From positions 62,001 to 126,000 of the forward strand of contig NZ_MTSZ01000003.1 in NCBI RefSeq assembly GCF_002118315.1: DNA of 64,000 bases, written 5' to 3'. The DNA is from Kiloniella majae (GTDB lineage: Bacteria > Pseudomonadota > Alphaproteobacteria > Kiloniellales > Kiloniellaceae). The notes under the pieces were generated by a model. It saw nothing but the letters and a program-made list of their open reading frames with translations, was not told the origin of the DNA and made no database searches. Below, in pieces: positions 44,831-54,565 of this stretch. The first letter of the stretch is position 1, and every line of letters begins with the position of its first letter. A program made the position numbers and the translations under genes.

Positions 44831-46239
44831 GACAAAAATCTCTCTCTGGCAGCTTTCGCAGCGGCCTTAACATTTTCAGGTGCCGTGCCGCCAAAACTTG
44901 TTCTGCTTTGTGCAGACTGTTCAACAGTGAGAACTCTGAATATCTCCTGAGAAATGCGGGCTTCTACACTTTGCATTTCCTCTAAGCTCAAATCACTTAT
45001 ATCACAGCCTTTGTCTTCGGCCAGTTTAACAATTGTACCTGTGACGTGATGGGCATCCCGGAAAGGAAGATTGAGTTCCTTAACCAGCCAGTCAGCGAGG
45101 TCTGTTGCTGTAAGAAAACCATCCGCTGTTGCGGCATGAAGTTTGTCCCGGTTAGCAACCATATCGCTGACCATGCCAGTCATGGCTGTAACACTCAATA
45201 TCAGCGTGTCGGCAGCATCAAACACAGGCTCTTTATCTTCTTGCATGTCCTTGCCATAGGTCAGTGGCAGACCCTTCATGACAACAAACAGGGTGTTCAT
45301 TGAACCTATGACGCGCCCAACTTTACCGCGAATGAGCTCCGCCGCATCCGGATTTTTCTTTTGTGGCATGATAGAGCTGCCCGTAGTGAAGGCATCGGAA
45401 AGTGTGACAAAGCCGAAACCTTGAGAGCACCAGATCACGAGCTCTTCTGCAAAACGCGAAAGGTGAGTTGCCAGAATTGCGCCAGAGGACATAAATTCTA
45501 ATGCGTGATCTCTATCAGATACTGAATCAAGCGAGTTTGCCGTTGGACGGTCAAAGCCAAGTGCTTCAGCTGTCATATGCCGATCGATGGGGAAAGATGT
45601 TCCGGCTAAAGCGGCAGCACCCAGAGGGCATTCATTCAATCGTTTACGGCAATCCTGTAGTCGGCTTCTGTCACGCCCGAACATTTCTACATAGGCGAGC
45701 ATGTGGTGACCAAATGTCACAGGTTGAGCAGCCTGAAGGTGAGTATAACCCGGCATAATAACGTCGAAATTTTCTTCTGCCTGCTTGATCAAGGCTTCGA
45801 TCAGAAGACCCGTTTGTTTATCCAATTCGTCAATCGCACTGCGAACCCAAAGCTTGAAATCCGTTGCTACCTGGTCGTTTCGCGAGCGTGCGGTGTGTAA
45901 TCTGCCTGCGGCATCACCGATGAGTTCACGCAATCTGTTTTCAATATTCATGTGAATATCTTCCAGTGCCGCCGAGAAGGTAAAACTGCCGTTTTCAATT
46001 TCTCGCGAAATTGTGTCTAGACCCTGAAGTATTGCATTGCCATCTTCTGTGCTGATAATACCTTGTTTAACCAACATGCTACAGTGAGCTTTTGACCCCG
46101 CAATATCCTGTGCGGACATGCGTTTGTCGAAATCGATGGAAGCGTTGATCTTTTCCATAACTTCGGAAGGTCCAACGCTAAAGCGTCCGCCCCACATTGC
46201 ATTCGCAGATGTCTCACTGGTTGTTTTTGGTTCTGACAC
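44827..46239 (-). CDS. argH: Argininosuccinate lyase
   Basis: Splits argininosuccinate into arginine and fumarate, the last step of arginine synthesis. The 470-residue protein has the superfamily signature [25 protein letters not shown] near residue 115 and YTHLQAAQP. Both ends are complete. First gene of argH-lipoprotein-lysA and divergent from the TlpA-like gene, with 50 bases between the two start codons. Confidence 0.97.
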   Translation of the reverse strand: MSEPKTTSETSANAMWGGRFSVGPSEVMEKINASIDFDKRMSAQDIAGSKAHCSMLVKQGIISTEDGNAILQGLDTISREIENGSFTFSAALEDIHMNIENRLRELIGDAAGRLHTARSRNDQVATDFKLWVRSAIDELDKQTGLLIEALIKQAEENFDVIMPGYTHLQAAQPVTFGHHMLAYVEMFGRDRSRLQDCRKRLNECPLGAAALAGTSFPIDRHMTAEALGFDRPTANSLDSVSDRDHALEFMSSGAILATHLSRFAEELVIWCSQGFGFVTLSDAFTTGSSIMPQKKNPDAAELIRGKVGRVIGSMNTLFVVMKGLPLTYGKDMQEDKEPVFDAADTLILSVTAMTGMVSDMVANRDKLHAATADGFLTATDLADWLVKELNLPFRDAHHVTGTIVKLAEDKGCDISDLSLEEMQSVEARISQEIFRVLTVEQSAQSRTSFGGTAPENVKAAAKAARERFLS

Positions 46240-46289
46240 GGTATTCTCTTTCGCCTTATTCGGTCTTACGACTTTATGGACTTGTACAA

Positions 46290-46868
46290 ATGATCCAGAT
46301 TAAAGCCCTTCGCCTGTCCGGTTTTCTTCACATGCTATTTGCAGCATCTGTAACGCTTTTGATGAGCGTGTCATTTGCTGGAGCAGTAGATAAACCTCCA
46401 CTTGAAGGGCGACTCGAAGGGAACTTTACTCTGTTCGATCCACCTATTCCAGTGCCGATCGAAACCTTTCAGGATGAAGAGGGGAAACTCCGCTCATTCA
46501 AGGAAATGGAGGGGCAGGTTATTCTCTTGAATTTTTGGGCAACATGGTGCGCACCCTGTGTGAAGGAAATGCCGGATTTGGACAGATTGCAGGCTGAATT
46601 GGGCAGTGATCTCTTTCGGGTTGTCACGCTCTCAGAAGATAGAGCGGGACTTAAAAAAGTACTTCCCTTTTTTGCGGATAAAGATCTGAAAAATTTACCA
46701 GCCTACGTTGATCCCAAAGGCCGGGTTTCTCGAGCTTTTGGATTGCGGGGCCTACCATCAACTTATTTGATTAGCAAAGAGGGGATGATTGTCGGGGCGC
46801 TTATCGGGCCTTTTGAATGGGATGCGCCAGAAGTAAAGACACTGGTTGATTTTTATACGGCGAAATAG
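46290..46868 (+). CDS. TlpA-like periplasmic thioredoxin
   Basis: A 192-residue thiol-disulfide protein. The chosen ATG gives a signal peptide (hydrophobic to about residue 30, SFAGAV cleavage region). The mature part has a thioredoxin fold with active site WATWCAPC and the cis-Pro in GLPSTYLI. Such proteins reduce disulfides for cytochrome biogenesis or protect surface proteins. Divergent from argH, ending at a hairpin terminator. Partner unknown. Confidence 0.9.
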   Translation: MIQIKALRLSGFLHMLFAASVTLLMSVSFAGAVDKPPLEGRLEGNFTLFDPPIPVPIETFQDEEGKLRSFKEMEGQVILLNFWATWCAPCVKEMPDLDRLQAELGSDLFRVVTLSEDRAGLKKVLPFFADKDLKNLPAYVDPKGRVSRAFGLRGLPSTYLISKEGMIVGALIGPFEWDAPEVKTLVDFYTAK

Positions 46869-46930
46869 AAAACCTGTATTAAACCAAATCTCGGATTGGG
46901 CCGAATCTGACTGGTCTATGCGGTAGAAAT

Positions 46931-46968
46931 AAAAAGAGCCATCTGTGAAAAACACAATGGCTCTTTTA
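46931..46968. terminator. Bidirectional terminator between TlpA-like gene and hbd
   Basis: AAAAGAGCCAT pairs with ATGGCTCTTTT, with an inner TGTG/CACA helix closing a five-A loop. A- and T-tracts on both sides fit the convergent genes. Confidence 0.9.
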
Positions 46969-46988
46969 TATTGGTATTTAAATTCGTT

Positions 46989-47873
46989 TTAGCGTGTTGG
47001 AACGGGGGTGTCGCCGCCGTAATCATAGAAACCGCGGCCTGATTTTTTGCCAACCCAGCCTGCTTCTACATACTTTACCAGCAGAGGGCAGGGGCGGTAT
47101 TTGGTATCCGCAAGACCGTCATAAAGGACGGACATAATAGCAAGGCAGGTATCGAGCCCGATAAAATCGGCCAATTCCAATGGTCCCATAGGATGGTTCG
47201 CACCCAGTTTCATGGCAGTATCAATCGAATCAACTGTGCCGACACCTTCATAGAGGGTGTAAACGGCTTCATTGATCATAGGCAGAAGGATACGGTTCAC
47301 AATAAAGGCTGGAAAGTCTTCGGATGAAGCAGATGTTTTGCCCAGCTTGTGGGTCATATCCTTTATTGCTTGATATGTGTCTGCCTCTGTTGCAATACCG
47401 CGAATCAATTCCACAAGCTGCATGATTGGTACAGGATTCATGAAGTGCATGCCCATGAATTGACCCGGGCGACTTGTAACTGCAGCCAAGCGCGTGATGG
47501 AAATGGACGAGGTATTGGAGCAGAGAATGGCTTCCGGCTTCATCAAAGGACAAACTTTACGGAAGATATCCTTTTTTATTTCTTCGTTTTCAGTGGCGGC
47601 TTCAATAACGACATCACAGTCAGAAAGGCTTTCCAGTTCTTGTGAATTTTTAATTCGGCCTAAAGCTGTGGCAATGTCAGATTCGGATATCTTTCCCTTG
47701 GAAGCCTGGCGCTGCATGTTCTTTTTGATGGTGGCGAGTGCTGTATCAAGTTGATCTTGATTGACATCGACCATGTGAACATCAAAGCCAGCAATGGAGC
47801 TAACGTGTGCAATACCACTGCCCATTTGCCCTGCGCCAATAATGCCAACGGATTTAATATCCTGAATAGTCAT
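46989..47873 (-). CDS. hbd: 3-hydroxybutyryl-CoA dehydrogenase
   Basis: NAD-dependent oxidation or reduction at the C4 level ((S)-3-hydroxybutyryl-CoA and acetoacetyl-CoA). The chosen start gives 294 residues. It has GIIGAGQMGSGIAHV at the N-terminus, SNTSSISIT, the catalytic-His region MGMHFMNPVPIM, and the helical C-terminal domain ending GRGFYDY. It lies downstream of etfBA on the same strand, which suits fatty or C4 acyl-CoA metabolism. Confidence 0.94.
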   Translation of the reverse strand: MTIQDIKSVGIIGAGQMGSGIAHVSSIAGFDVHMVDVNQDQLDTALATIKKNMQRQASKGKISESDIATALGRIKNSQELESLSDCDVVIEAATENEEIKKDIFRKVCPLMKPEAILCSNTSSISITRLAAVTSRPGQFMGMHFMNPVPIMQLVELIRGIATEADTYQAIKDMTHKLGKTSASSEDFPAFIVNRILLPMINEAVYTLYEGVGTVDSIDTAMKLGANHPMGPLELADFIGLDTCLAIMSVLYDGLADTKYRPCPLLVKYVEAGWVGKKSGRGFYDYGGDTPVPTR

Positions 47874-47904
47874 ACTCTTCACGAGCCTTTCCGCTACTCT
47901 ATAA

Positions 47905-47942
47905 TTTAAAACAAGACGCTACCATGTTTGATAGCGTCTTGT
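47905..47942 (-). terminator. Terminator after etfA
   Basis: Perfect 11-base arms ACAAGACGCTA / TAGCGTCTTGT with a ten-base loop. On the minus strand it is followed by TTTTAAATTAT. It separates the etfBA operon from hbd. Confidence 0.8.
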
Positions 47943-48013
47943 CGTAGGGTATCATTGCAGATCGATCTTTGAAATATCAAGTCTCAATAAGTGAGAGAGA
48001 TAAAGCAAAAGAT

Positions 48014-48946
48014 TTATCCAAGCTCGGTTTCAAGCTCGGGAACTGCATCGAAGAGATCCGCAACCAGGCCATAGTCAGCAACCTGGAAGATTGGAGCTTC
48101 TTCGTCTTTATTGATAGCAACGATGACCTTTGAGTCTTTCATTCCGGCAAGATGTTGAATAGCGCCGGAGATCCCTACTGCAATGTAGAGGTCTGGTGCT
48201 ACGACCTTACCTGTCTGACCGACCTGGTAGTCATTTGGTACATACCCGGCATCCACAGCGGCACGTGATGCGCCAACAGCAGCACCAAGCTTATCAGCCA
48301 CGCGTTCCAGCATTGCAAAGTTTTCACCGTTTTGCATGCCGCGACCACCAGAAATAACAACGCCAGCGGTTGTTAGTTCAGGGCGTTCGGATTTTGTCAG
48401 CTCTTGGCCTTCGAAAGTAGAAAGGCCCGCATCACCTGTTGCATCAACAGTTTCTACAGCGGCTGATCCGCCTTCTTCTGCTGCAGCATCAAAAGCAGTA
48501 CCACGAATGGTAATAAGTTTGATGGCATCAGAAGACTGAACAGTTGCCAGTGCATTGCCAGCATAGATCGGACGGACAAAGGTATCTGCAGATTCAATTG
48601 CTGTGATCTCTGAGATCTGCTGAACATCCAACAGTGCAGAAGCACGTGGAAGGATATTCTTGCCATAGGTCGTTGCAGGTGCCAGCACGTGGCTGTAACC
48701 AGAAGCAAGATTAACGATCAATGGCGCAATGTTTTCTGCAATGTCCTGAGCATATTCAGGAGCATCAGAAACAAGAACCTTGGAAACACCCGCAATCTTT
48801 GCAGCAGCTTCACCTGCTGCGGCACAGCCAGAGCCCGCAACAAGAACGTGAACATCATCACCCAGCTGTGTCGCTGCGGTAACAGTGTTTAGGGTAGCAG
48901 GCTTGATGCTTGCATTGTCGTGTTCGGCGATAACAAGAATAGACAT
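48014..48946 (-). CDS. etfA: Electron transfer flavoprotein alpha subunit
   Basis: FAD-binding subunit of ETF, which carries electrons from acyl-CoA dehydrogenases to the quinone pool by ETF-ubiquinone oxidoreductase. The 310 residues contain the C-terminal FAD-binding domain with [34 protein letters not shown], and [13 protein letters not shown], the conserved signature. Two bases separate it from etfB. Confidence 0.97.
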   Translation of the reverse strand: MSILVIAEHDNASIKPATLNTVTAATQLGDDVHVLVAGSGCAAAGEAAAKIAGVSKVLVSDAPEYAQDIAENIAPLIVNLASGYSHVLAPATTYGKNILPRASALLDVQQISEITAIESADTFVRPIYAGNALATVQSSDAIKLITIRGTAFDAAAEEGGSAAVETVDATGDAGLSTFEGQELTKSERPELTTAGVVISGGRGMQNGENFAMLERVADKLGAAVGASRAAVDAGYVPNDYQVGQTGKVVAPDLYIAVGISGAIQHLAGMKDSKVIVAINKDEEAPIFQVADYGLVADLFDAVPELETELG

Positions 48947-48948
48947 CG

Positions 48949-49698
48949 TTAGATCACCTTTGCTTCGTTCTTGAGTTTGTCGACCAGTTCAGCAACGGAA
49001 CCAACGATAACACCGGCATCGCGTGCAGGAGGCTCTGTTACCTTCACCGTGCTGATGCGTGGAGTTACGTCAACGCCAAGATCAGCAGGTGATGTTGCGT
49101 CGATAGGTTTTTTCTTCGCTTTCATGATGTTTGGGAGCGACGCATAACGTGGCTCGTTCAAACGAAGATCAACAGTTAGAACAGCTGGCATTTTGAGGCT
49201 TGCGTTTTGCAGGCCGCCATCAACTTCACGAGTGATGTTCAGCTTGTCACCAGCCACTTCAACGGCAGAGATGAAAGTGCCTTGTGACCAACCAAGAAGG
49301 GCAGATAGCATCTGGCCGGTTTGGTTGTTGTCACCATCAATTGCCTGTTTCCCAAGGATTACGAGACCTGGCTCTTCATTGGCGACAACAGCTTTTAGCA
49401 GCTTGGCAATCGCCAATGGCTGTAGATCTTCATCGCTCTGAATGTGAATGCCACGATCTGCGCCCATAGCAAGGCCAGTACGGAGAGTTTCTTGAGCCTG
49501 GGCTGGTCCAGCTGAAACAACAATGATCTCACTGGCGATGCCAGCTTCTTTCATGCGTACAGCTTGCTCAACCGCAATCTCACAGAACGGGTTCATCGCC
49601 ATTTTGACGTTTGTTAATTCAACGCCAGTCTGGTCAGATTTAACCCGAACCTGCACGTTCGCGTCTATAACGCGTTTGATTGGGACGAGTACTTTCAT
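48949..49698 (-). CDS. etfB: Electron transfer flavoprotein beta subunit
   Basis: AMP-binding partner of EtfA. The 249-residue protein opens [12 protein letters not shown] and carries the family signature [22 protein letters not shown]. First gene of etfBA. Likely supports the methylsuccinyl-CoA dehydrogenase-type enzyme at 56 kb as well as beta-oxidation. Confidence 0.97.
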   Translation of the reverse strand: MKVLVPIKRVIDANVQVRVKSDQTGVELTNVKMAMNPFCEIAVEQAVRMKEAGIASEIIVVSAGPAQAQETLRTGLAMGADRGIHIQSDEDLQPLAIAKLLKAVVANEEPGLVILGKQAIDGDNNQTGQMLSALLGWSQGTFISAVEVAGDKLNITREVDGGLQNASLKMPAVLTVDLRLNEPRYASLPNIMKAKKKPIDATSPADLGVDVTPRISTVKVTEPPARDAGVIVGSVAELVDKLKNEAKVI

Positions 49699-49847
49699 CT
49701 AGAAGTATCCTTAATATTCGCGCTTTACCTAAGCAAAATGACAAGAATCTATAAGTCCGTCACTTTACTCTCTAACAGCCAGTCGCCGGGAACCTTAGGC
49801 CCGCCGACATACACTGTCAATGATCCCTGAAGACTTTCTCCCGAAGA

Positions 49848-50411
49848 TCATCGGTTTGCCCCGGGTACCCAGAGCACGTCCTTGGCACCCTTGTCATTGA
49901 CATGGCGAGCCAGAACAAAAAACAAATCGGAAAGACGATTTATATATTTCAATCCTTCGGGGTTGATCTCTTCGGTTTGACTTAGGGCTGATATCAATCG
50001 TTCAGCTCTGCGTGAAACTGTTCTGGCTTGATGCAGGTAAGCTGCAATTTCACTCCCCCCGGGAAGAATAAACGATTTTAAAGGTGCTAAATCAGCATTC
50101 AAATCATCTATTTCCTGTTCAAGCCTCTCTACCTGTTCGGCAGTGATTCTTAAAGGAGGGTATTCCGGATCTTTTTCTTCCGGGCAACAGAGGTCTGCGC
50201 CAAGATCAAAAAGGTCGTTTTGAATACGTGCCAGAATGTCATCAACAAGATCTTTGCTGTGTAATCGTGCAATACCTACTATGGCGTTGGTTTCGTCAAC
50301 GGTTCCATAAGCTTCAACACGGAGGTCGTGTTTATGGACGCGTTTACCTGAACCAAGCGACGTTTTACCTTTGTCGCCACCTCTTGTGTAAATGCGTGTC
50401 AATTGAACCAT
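49848..50411 (-). CDS. Cob(I)alamin adenosyltransferase, PduO type
   Basis: Makes adenosylcobalamin from ATP and cob(I)alamin. The 187-residue protein has the PduO signature TRGGDKGKTSLGSGKRV at the N-terminus, EAYGTVDETNAIVG, and SRRAERLISALSQ. Its product is the cofactor of the ethylmalonyl-CoA mutase encoded 2 kb away, so the neighbourhood is functionally consistent. It is upstream of etfB on the same strand with a 149-base gap. Confidence 0.93.
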   Translation of the reverse strand: MVQLTRIYTRGGDKGKTSLGSGKRVHKHDLRVEAYGTVDETNAIVGIARLHSKDLVDDILARIQNDLFDLGADLCCPEEKDPEYPPLRITAEQVERLEQEIDDLNADLAPLKSFILPGGSEIAAYLHQARTVSRRAERLISALSQTEEINPEGLKYINRLSDLFFVLARHVNDKGAKDVLWVPGANR

Positions 50412-50583
50412 TACAGCAAGCTCTCTTTCTAAAGGGTTGAGTTTATCGTCCTTCCTTTTCCTTTAACTACGGGAAAGAATACCTTGGAAGGAGTTGAATG
50501 ATATATCACCGATGCGACTGACTTTTGACGAATAAAGCTGAAATTTTTCTTATCGAGGAGTGTTCAGCGGTTTTAACCTGTTC

Positions 50584-50781
50584 CTATTGGTTCTTGGCCC
50601 AAAATGCGATCAGGAAAATAATAAGTGCAATTCCTTGTGCTAAAACACGATACCGCATGAATTTGTTGGCGTGTTGTTTGTTGTATTCACCGCCGCGGGC
50701 CATGCTGATAAGCCCTGCAAAAAGGATGACAACGACAGCAACAAGGGAAAGCACCATCAAGATATTTAAAAAACTGTCCAT
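50584..50781 (-). CDS. HIG1-domain twin-transmembrane small protein
   Basis: A 65-residue protein with two membrane helices (about 5-27 and 45-63) joined by a basic loop MARGGEYNKQHANKFMRYRVLAQG, the HIG1-type pattern. In alphaproteobacteria such proteins are often linked to cytochrome oxidase, but no respiratory gene is adjacent here. Confidence 0.85.
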   Translation of the reverse strand: MDSFLNILMVLSLVAVVVILFAGLISMARGGEYNKQHANKFMRYRVLAQGIALIIFLIAFWAKNQ

Positions 50782-50853
50782 AAGTATGTTTCCGAATTAT
50801 TTTCTTGGAATTATCTCTGTGTCTAGTATTCGTTTGTCTGGTTTTACGAATTA

Positions 50854-51711
50854 TTACACAATGTCTTGGCGGTGCATGCCTTCGATCAGATCTGAATAGG
50901 TCTCGTGATCAGGGGTGAGATAACCTTCTCTGATCAGAAAATGTATCAAAACAAGGCTGACATTGTATTTGAAATCATCCGTAGTTGTGATGCGATCGAT
51001 GACTTCTTCTATTGACCAAAGGTAAAATTCTTCGACTTCTCCGTCCATGTTTTGTGGAACAAAGCTCTCATCCAGATAAAGATCATATGTATAGAGATGG
51101 TCATTTTTTAAACCATCGGGCCGTTCACAACGATAGGTGACCATCCCTGTTGCTTTGGCGGTTGATGATATTGCGCGTGGTATATTGGCTTCTTCTTCAG
51201 CTTCTTTGATCAGATTTTCCAATATACTCAAGCCATAGGGTTGTCCCCCCGCGACGATATGATCCAGTTCTCCTGGTGCATTGGGTTTGGACAAGGAGCG
51301 TTTTCCAATCCAAACCTTCAATCCTTGTTCCGTTTGAACGAGGCCGTTGACATGAACGCCGTAGCTACGAATGCCAAAATGGCCAGAAGCCCCGCGATCC
51401 ATTTTGAATAGAGGGGGGCGGTGCCAGCTATTGGTTACGGCGTATTCTTCATCCCGCCACCTTGGAATGGTGCCTTCTTTTACCAGCACTTTGATCACGT
51501 TCTCGACTTCGCTGGTGCGGCTTTCAAATGTTGTTAGTTTATCTGAGAGAGTGACGCTTTGTGATGACACATTAAAGGCAGAGCTGAAATCTTTTAACCT
51601 TGTCGCCAAATCATGCGTGATATGCCCATGGACTTCATTATTGATAATGAAGGTACGGTAATTTTCCGGTTGCCAGAAATGACAAGCTTTGACGCGCTCT
51701 AACAGAGACAA
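50854..51711 (-). CDS. NUDIX hydrolase with N-terminal DUF4743
   Basis: A 285-residue protein: DUF4743 at about 1-115 (beginning with LERVKACHFWQPENYRTFIIN) then a NUDIX domain at about 120-260. The NUDIX box is degenerate: GGQPYGLS...KEAEEEANI keeps most acidic residues but has Lys for Arg and Asn for the late Gly. Relatives are annotated as thiamine pyrophosphokinase-like or NUDIX proteins; substrate unknown. Stand-alone between small genes. Confidence 0.85.
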   Translation of the reverse strand: MSLLERVKACHFWQPENYRTFIINNEVHGHITHDLATRLKDFSSAFNVSSQSVTLSDKLTTFESRTSEVENVIKVLVKEGTIPRWRDEEYAVTNSWHRPPLFKMDRGASGHFGIRSYGVHVNGLVQTEQGLKVWIGKRSLSKPNAPGELDHIVAGGQPYGLSILENLIKEAEEEANIPRAISSTAKATGMVTYRCERPDGLKNDHLYTYDLYLDESFVPQNMDGEVEEFYLWSIEEVIDRITTTDDFKYNVSLVLIHFLIREGYLTPDHETYSDLIEGMHRQDIV

Positions 51712-51856
51712 AGAGAACTCCTGAATTATTTGCTGCGGGGAGGCATTATTTCAGGAGTATATTGCGGTTTCCCCGATTTATTGGCAATGAGATTTATGTG
51801 TAAAACTTTAAAACAAAGCAGGTGGTCGGATTCAAGCCCGTTTTGAAAAGTTTATA

Positions 51857-52036
51857 TTAACCGTGTTGAGTTGAGCTTGGTTTTTTTAGCTCCATTAACT
51901 CTTTGGGGGCTTCAAAGGAACTTTTTGATTCAAGAATAGCTGTGGGTTGAACGCTAGGTGCGTGAGATCGTCCAAGGAACATGACGCCAAAGACAAGGAG
52001 GGCAGCTGAAAAAGCGATGCGAAAAATAAGGTTCAT
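51857..52036 (-). CDS. Small single-helix membrane or exported protein
   Basis: A 59-residue protein. One hydrophobic N-terminal segment (FRIAFSAALLVFGVMFLG) and a short polar tail rich in Glu, Lys and Ser. The ATG at 52036 has GAGAT upstream; two earlier ATGs would lengthen it. Not recognised. It is probably real given start, signal-like helix and ribosome-binding site, but unsupported by family. Confidence 0.5.
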   Translation of the reverse strand: MNLIFRIAFSAALLVFGVMFLGRSHAPSVQPTAILESKSSFEAPKELMELKKPSSTQHG

Positions 52037-52321
52037 TTTGATCTCTTTGCTCATTAATTGAGCTGAATAGTACTGACAAAACAAATGTCTAAGTACGAAA
52101 AATTGAATTTGATGATCTATGTATGGATGGCATCAACTATTACAAGGGCCATGCATAAACTTTCTTATGGTTAAATGGGAGCAGTCTTTTGTGATTAGAA
52201 TTCACTTTTTAGTGAGCACGAATTACAACTCAAATTTATCTCCTTACCTTTTGAAGGAAAATCACTCGACTTAATTCTCTCTTAAAGCTGTTTTCCCGTC
52301 TAATGAAACGGATATAGGAAG

Positions 52322-54349
52322 TTACTCTGCAGCCGTTTTATAGGGCGCAGACAAAATGTTTGTTATGTCGCTCAGGATCGAACCGAGATCAAAATCCTTT
52401 GGTGTATAGACTGCGGATACACCCAATTTCAGCAGGTGTTCAGCATCTTCTTTTGGGATAATGCCTCCGACGACTACTGGGATGTCGGGAATTCCTGCCT
52501 TTTCCATTTTCAGGATGATTTCTTTTACCAAGGGAAGGTGAGATCCGGAAAGGATGGAGAGACCTATAATATGAACACCTTCTTCCAGCGCGGCGTTTAC
52601 AATCTGTGCTGGTGTTAAACGAATGCCTTCGTAAACGACTTCATATCCAGCTTCTTTTGCGCGAACCGCAATTTGTTCTGCGCCGTTTGAATGACCATCA
52701 AGACCCGGTTTGCCAACAAGCATTTTGGGGCGACGGCCCAGTTTTTCCGTCAACTGATTCAGATCTGCGCGTATCTTTATGAGGCTGTCCCGATCATTTT
52801 CGTTTAGCGTGCTCTGGCCAACCCCGGTCGGCGCGCGAAACTCACCAAAAATTTCGCGAAGCGTTTGCGCCCATTCGCCTGTTGTGACCCCTGCATGCGC
52901 ACAGGTAATCGAGCTTTCCATGATGTTCTTGTTTTCCATGGCCGCAGCTCTTAGCTGGGAAAGTGCCTGTTTGACATCATCAGCATTTCTGTTTTGACGC
53001 CAGAGCTTTAATTTTTCAACTTGTTGAGCTTCTGCGGCGTCATCAGTTTTTAGGAAGCCGCTATCCTCCCCTGTGGTGAGGGGAGAGGGTTCTGTTTCTG
53101 TATGCTTGTTGACCCCGATTACGGTGAGATCGCCGCTTTCTATATCTCTGAATCTCTGTGCGGCTGATTCAACCAATTTCCCCTTCATGTAAGAGCTTTC
53201 AACGGCGGCGACTGCGCCCCCCATTTCGTCTATGCGGGCAAGCTCTTCTTTTGTTTCGGCCATGAGCGCCTGAACTTTGTTCTCGATCTCTGTAGAGCCA
53301 TTGAAAATATCGCCATATTCAAGAAGGTCGGATTCAAAGGCTACAATTTGTTGCAATCTCAGTGACCATTGTTGGTCCCAAGGCCGTGGAAGTCCCATAG
53401 CTTCATTCCAGGCTGGAAGTTGGACGGCACGGGCTCGGGCATCTTTGGAAAGGACAACGGCCAGCATTTCGAGCAGGATGCGATAGACGTTATTTTCAGG
53501 TTGTTGTTCCGTGAGGCCAAGAGAATTGACCTGAACGCCGTATCTGAAGCGTCGGTATTTTTCTTCGGTTACGCCGTACCGTTCCTGACAGATTTCATCC
53601 CAGAGTCGTGTGAAGGCTCGCATTTTGCAAAGCTCTGTTACAAAGCGTACTCCCGCATTTACAAAAAATGAAATTCTGCCAACTACTCTTGAAAAATCTT
53701 CATCCGGCACTTGTCCTGATGCCTTAACCGAATCAAGAACCGATATGGCTGTTGCCAAGGCATAGGCAAGTTCCTGAACGGGTGTCGCACCGGCTTCCTG
53801 AAGGTGGTAGGAGCAGACATTCATGGGATTCCATTTAGGAACTTCGTTATAGGTAAAGGAAATCACATCAGTGATAAGGCGCATTGATTGCTGCGGTGGG
53901 AAGATATAGGTACCGCGAGACAGATATTCCTTGATCAAATCGTTCTGTGTCGTTCCGGATAATTTGCTGCGGTCCACACCTTGTTTCTCTGCGCAGGCGA
54001 TGTAGAGCGCCAATAGCCAAGGGGCAGTCGCATTGATGGTCATGGATGTATTCATTTGATCCAATGGGATCTCGTGAAACAGTGTTTCCATATCCCCCAG
54101 GTGAGAGATGGGAACACCTACTTTGCCCACTTCACCCTGAGCTAAAACATGATCCGAGTCGTAGCCTGTTTGCGTTGGAAGATCAAAGGCGACAGACAAG
54201 CCTGTTTGCCCCTTTTTCAGATTCGTTTTGTAGAGTTCGTTGGATGTCTTGGCCGTGGAATGCCCGGCATAGGTTCTGAATAACCAAGGGCGATCAATCG
54301 TTTTTGCTGCATGTGCGTTGTTGTTTGTTTTTTGTGAGCCCTCAGACAT
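52322..54349 (-). CDS. ecm: Ethylmalonyl-CoA mutase (coenzyme B12-dependent)
   Basis: Converts (2R)-ethylmalonyl-CoA to methylsuccinyl-CoA in the ethylmalonyl-CoA pathway. The 675-residue protein has the methylmalonyl-CoA mutase-type catalytic barrel first (RTYAGHSTAKTSNELYK, AFDLPTQTGYDSDH), then the B12-binding domain with GKPGLDGHSNG; the cobalt-ligand His is residue 553. It is the MeaA/Ecm form and not the longer methylmalonyl-CoA mutase chain. An AGGGAAA site precedes the ATG. Divergent from ccr, as expected for this pathway. Confidence 0.92.
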   Translation of the reverse strand: MSEGSQKTNNNAHAAKTIDRPWLFRTYAGHSTAKTSNELYKTNLKKGQTGLSVAFDLPTQTGYDSDHVLAQGEVGKVGVPISHLGDMETLFHEIPLDQMNTSMTINATAPWLLALYIACAEKQGVDRSKLSGTTQNDLIKEYLSRGTYIFPPQQSMRLITDVISFTYNEVPKWNPMNVCSYHLQEAGATPVQELAYALATAISVLDSVKASGQVPDEDFSRVVGRISFFVNAGVRFVTELCKMRAFTRLWDEICQERYGVTEEKYRRFRYGVQVNSLGLTEQQPENNVYRILLEMLAVVLSKDARARAVQLPAWNEAMGLPRPWDQQWSLRLQQIVAFESDLLEYGDIFNGSTEIENKVQALMAETKEELARIDEMGGAVAAVESSYMKGKLVESAAQRFRDIESGDLTVIGVNKHTETEPSPLTTGEDSGFLKTDDAAEAQQVEKLKLWRQNRNADDVKQALSQLRAAAMENKNIMESSITCAHAGVTTGEWAQTLREIFGEFRAPTGVGQSTLNENDRDSLIKIRADLNQLTEKLGRRPKMLVGKPGLDGHSNGAEQIAVRAKEAGYEVVYEGIRLTPAQIVNAALEEGVHIIGLSILSGSHLPLVKEIILKMEKAGIPDIPVVVGGIIPKEDAEHLLKLGVSAVYTPKDFDLGSILSDITNILSAPYKTAAE

Positions 54350-54565
54350 CCGAAATTTCCCTGAATTTTTCGTTATTGTCGTTATTTTGTTAAAATATAG
54401 ACATAAAATTACTATATTATCTAGTGTTTAGTAAAAATATAATAATTGTGCGTTGCAAAAAAATCAACTCGAGCTAAACTGATTTTCAACAGTGAGAAAG
54501 TTTTTGCCATTCCGGGCGACATCAAAGACCACCAGAAAGGTGGCATGAATGGGGATAAGGCTAAG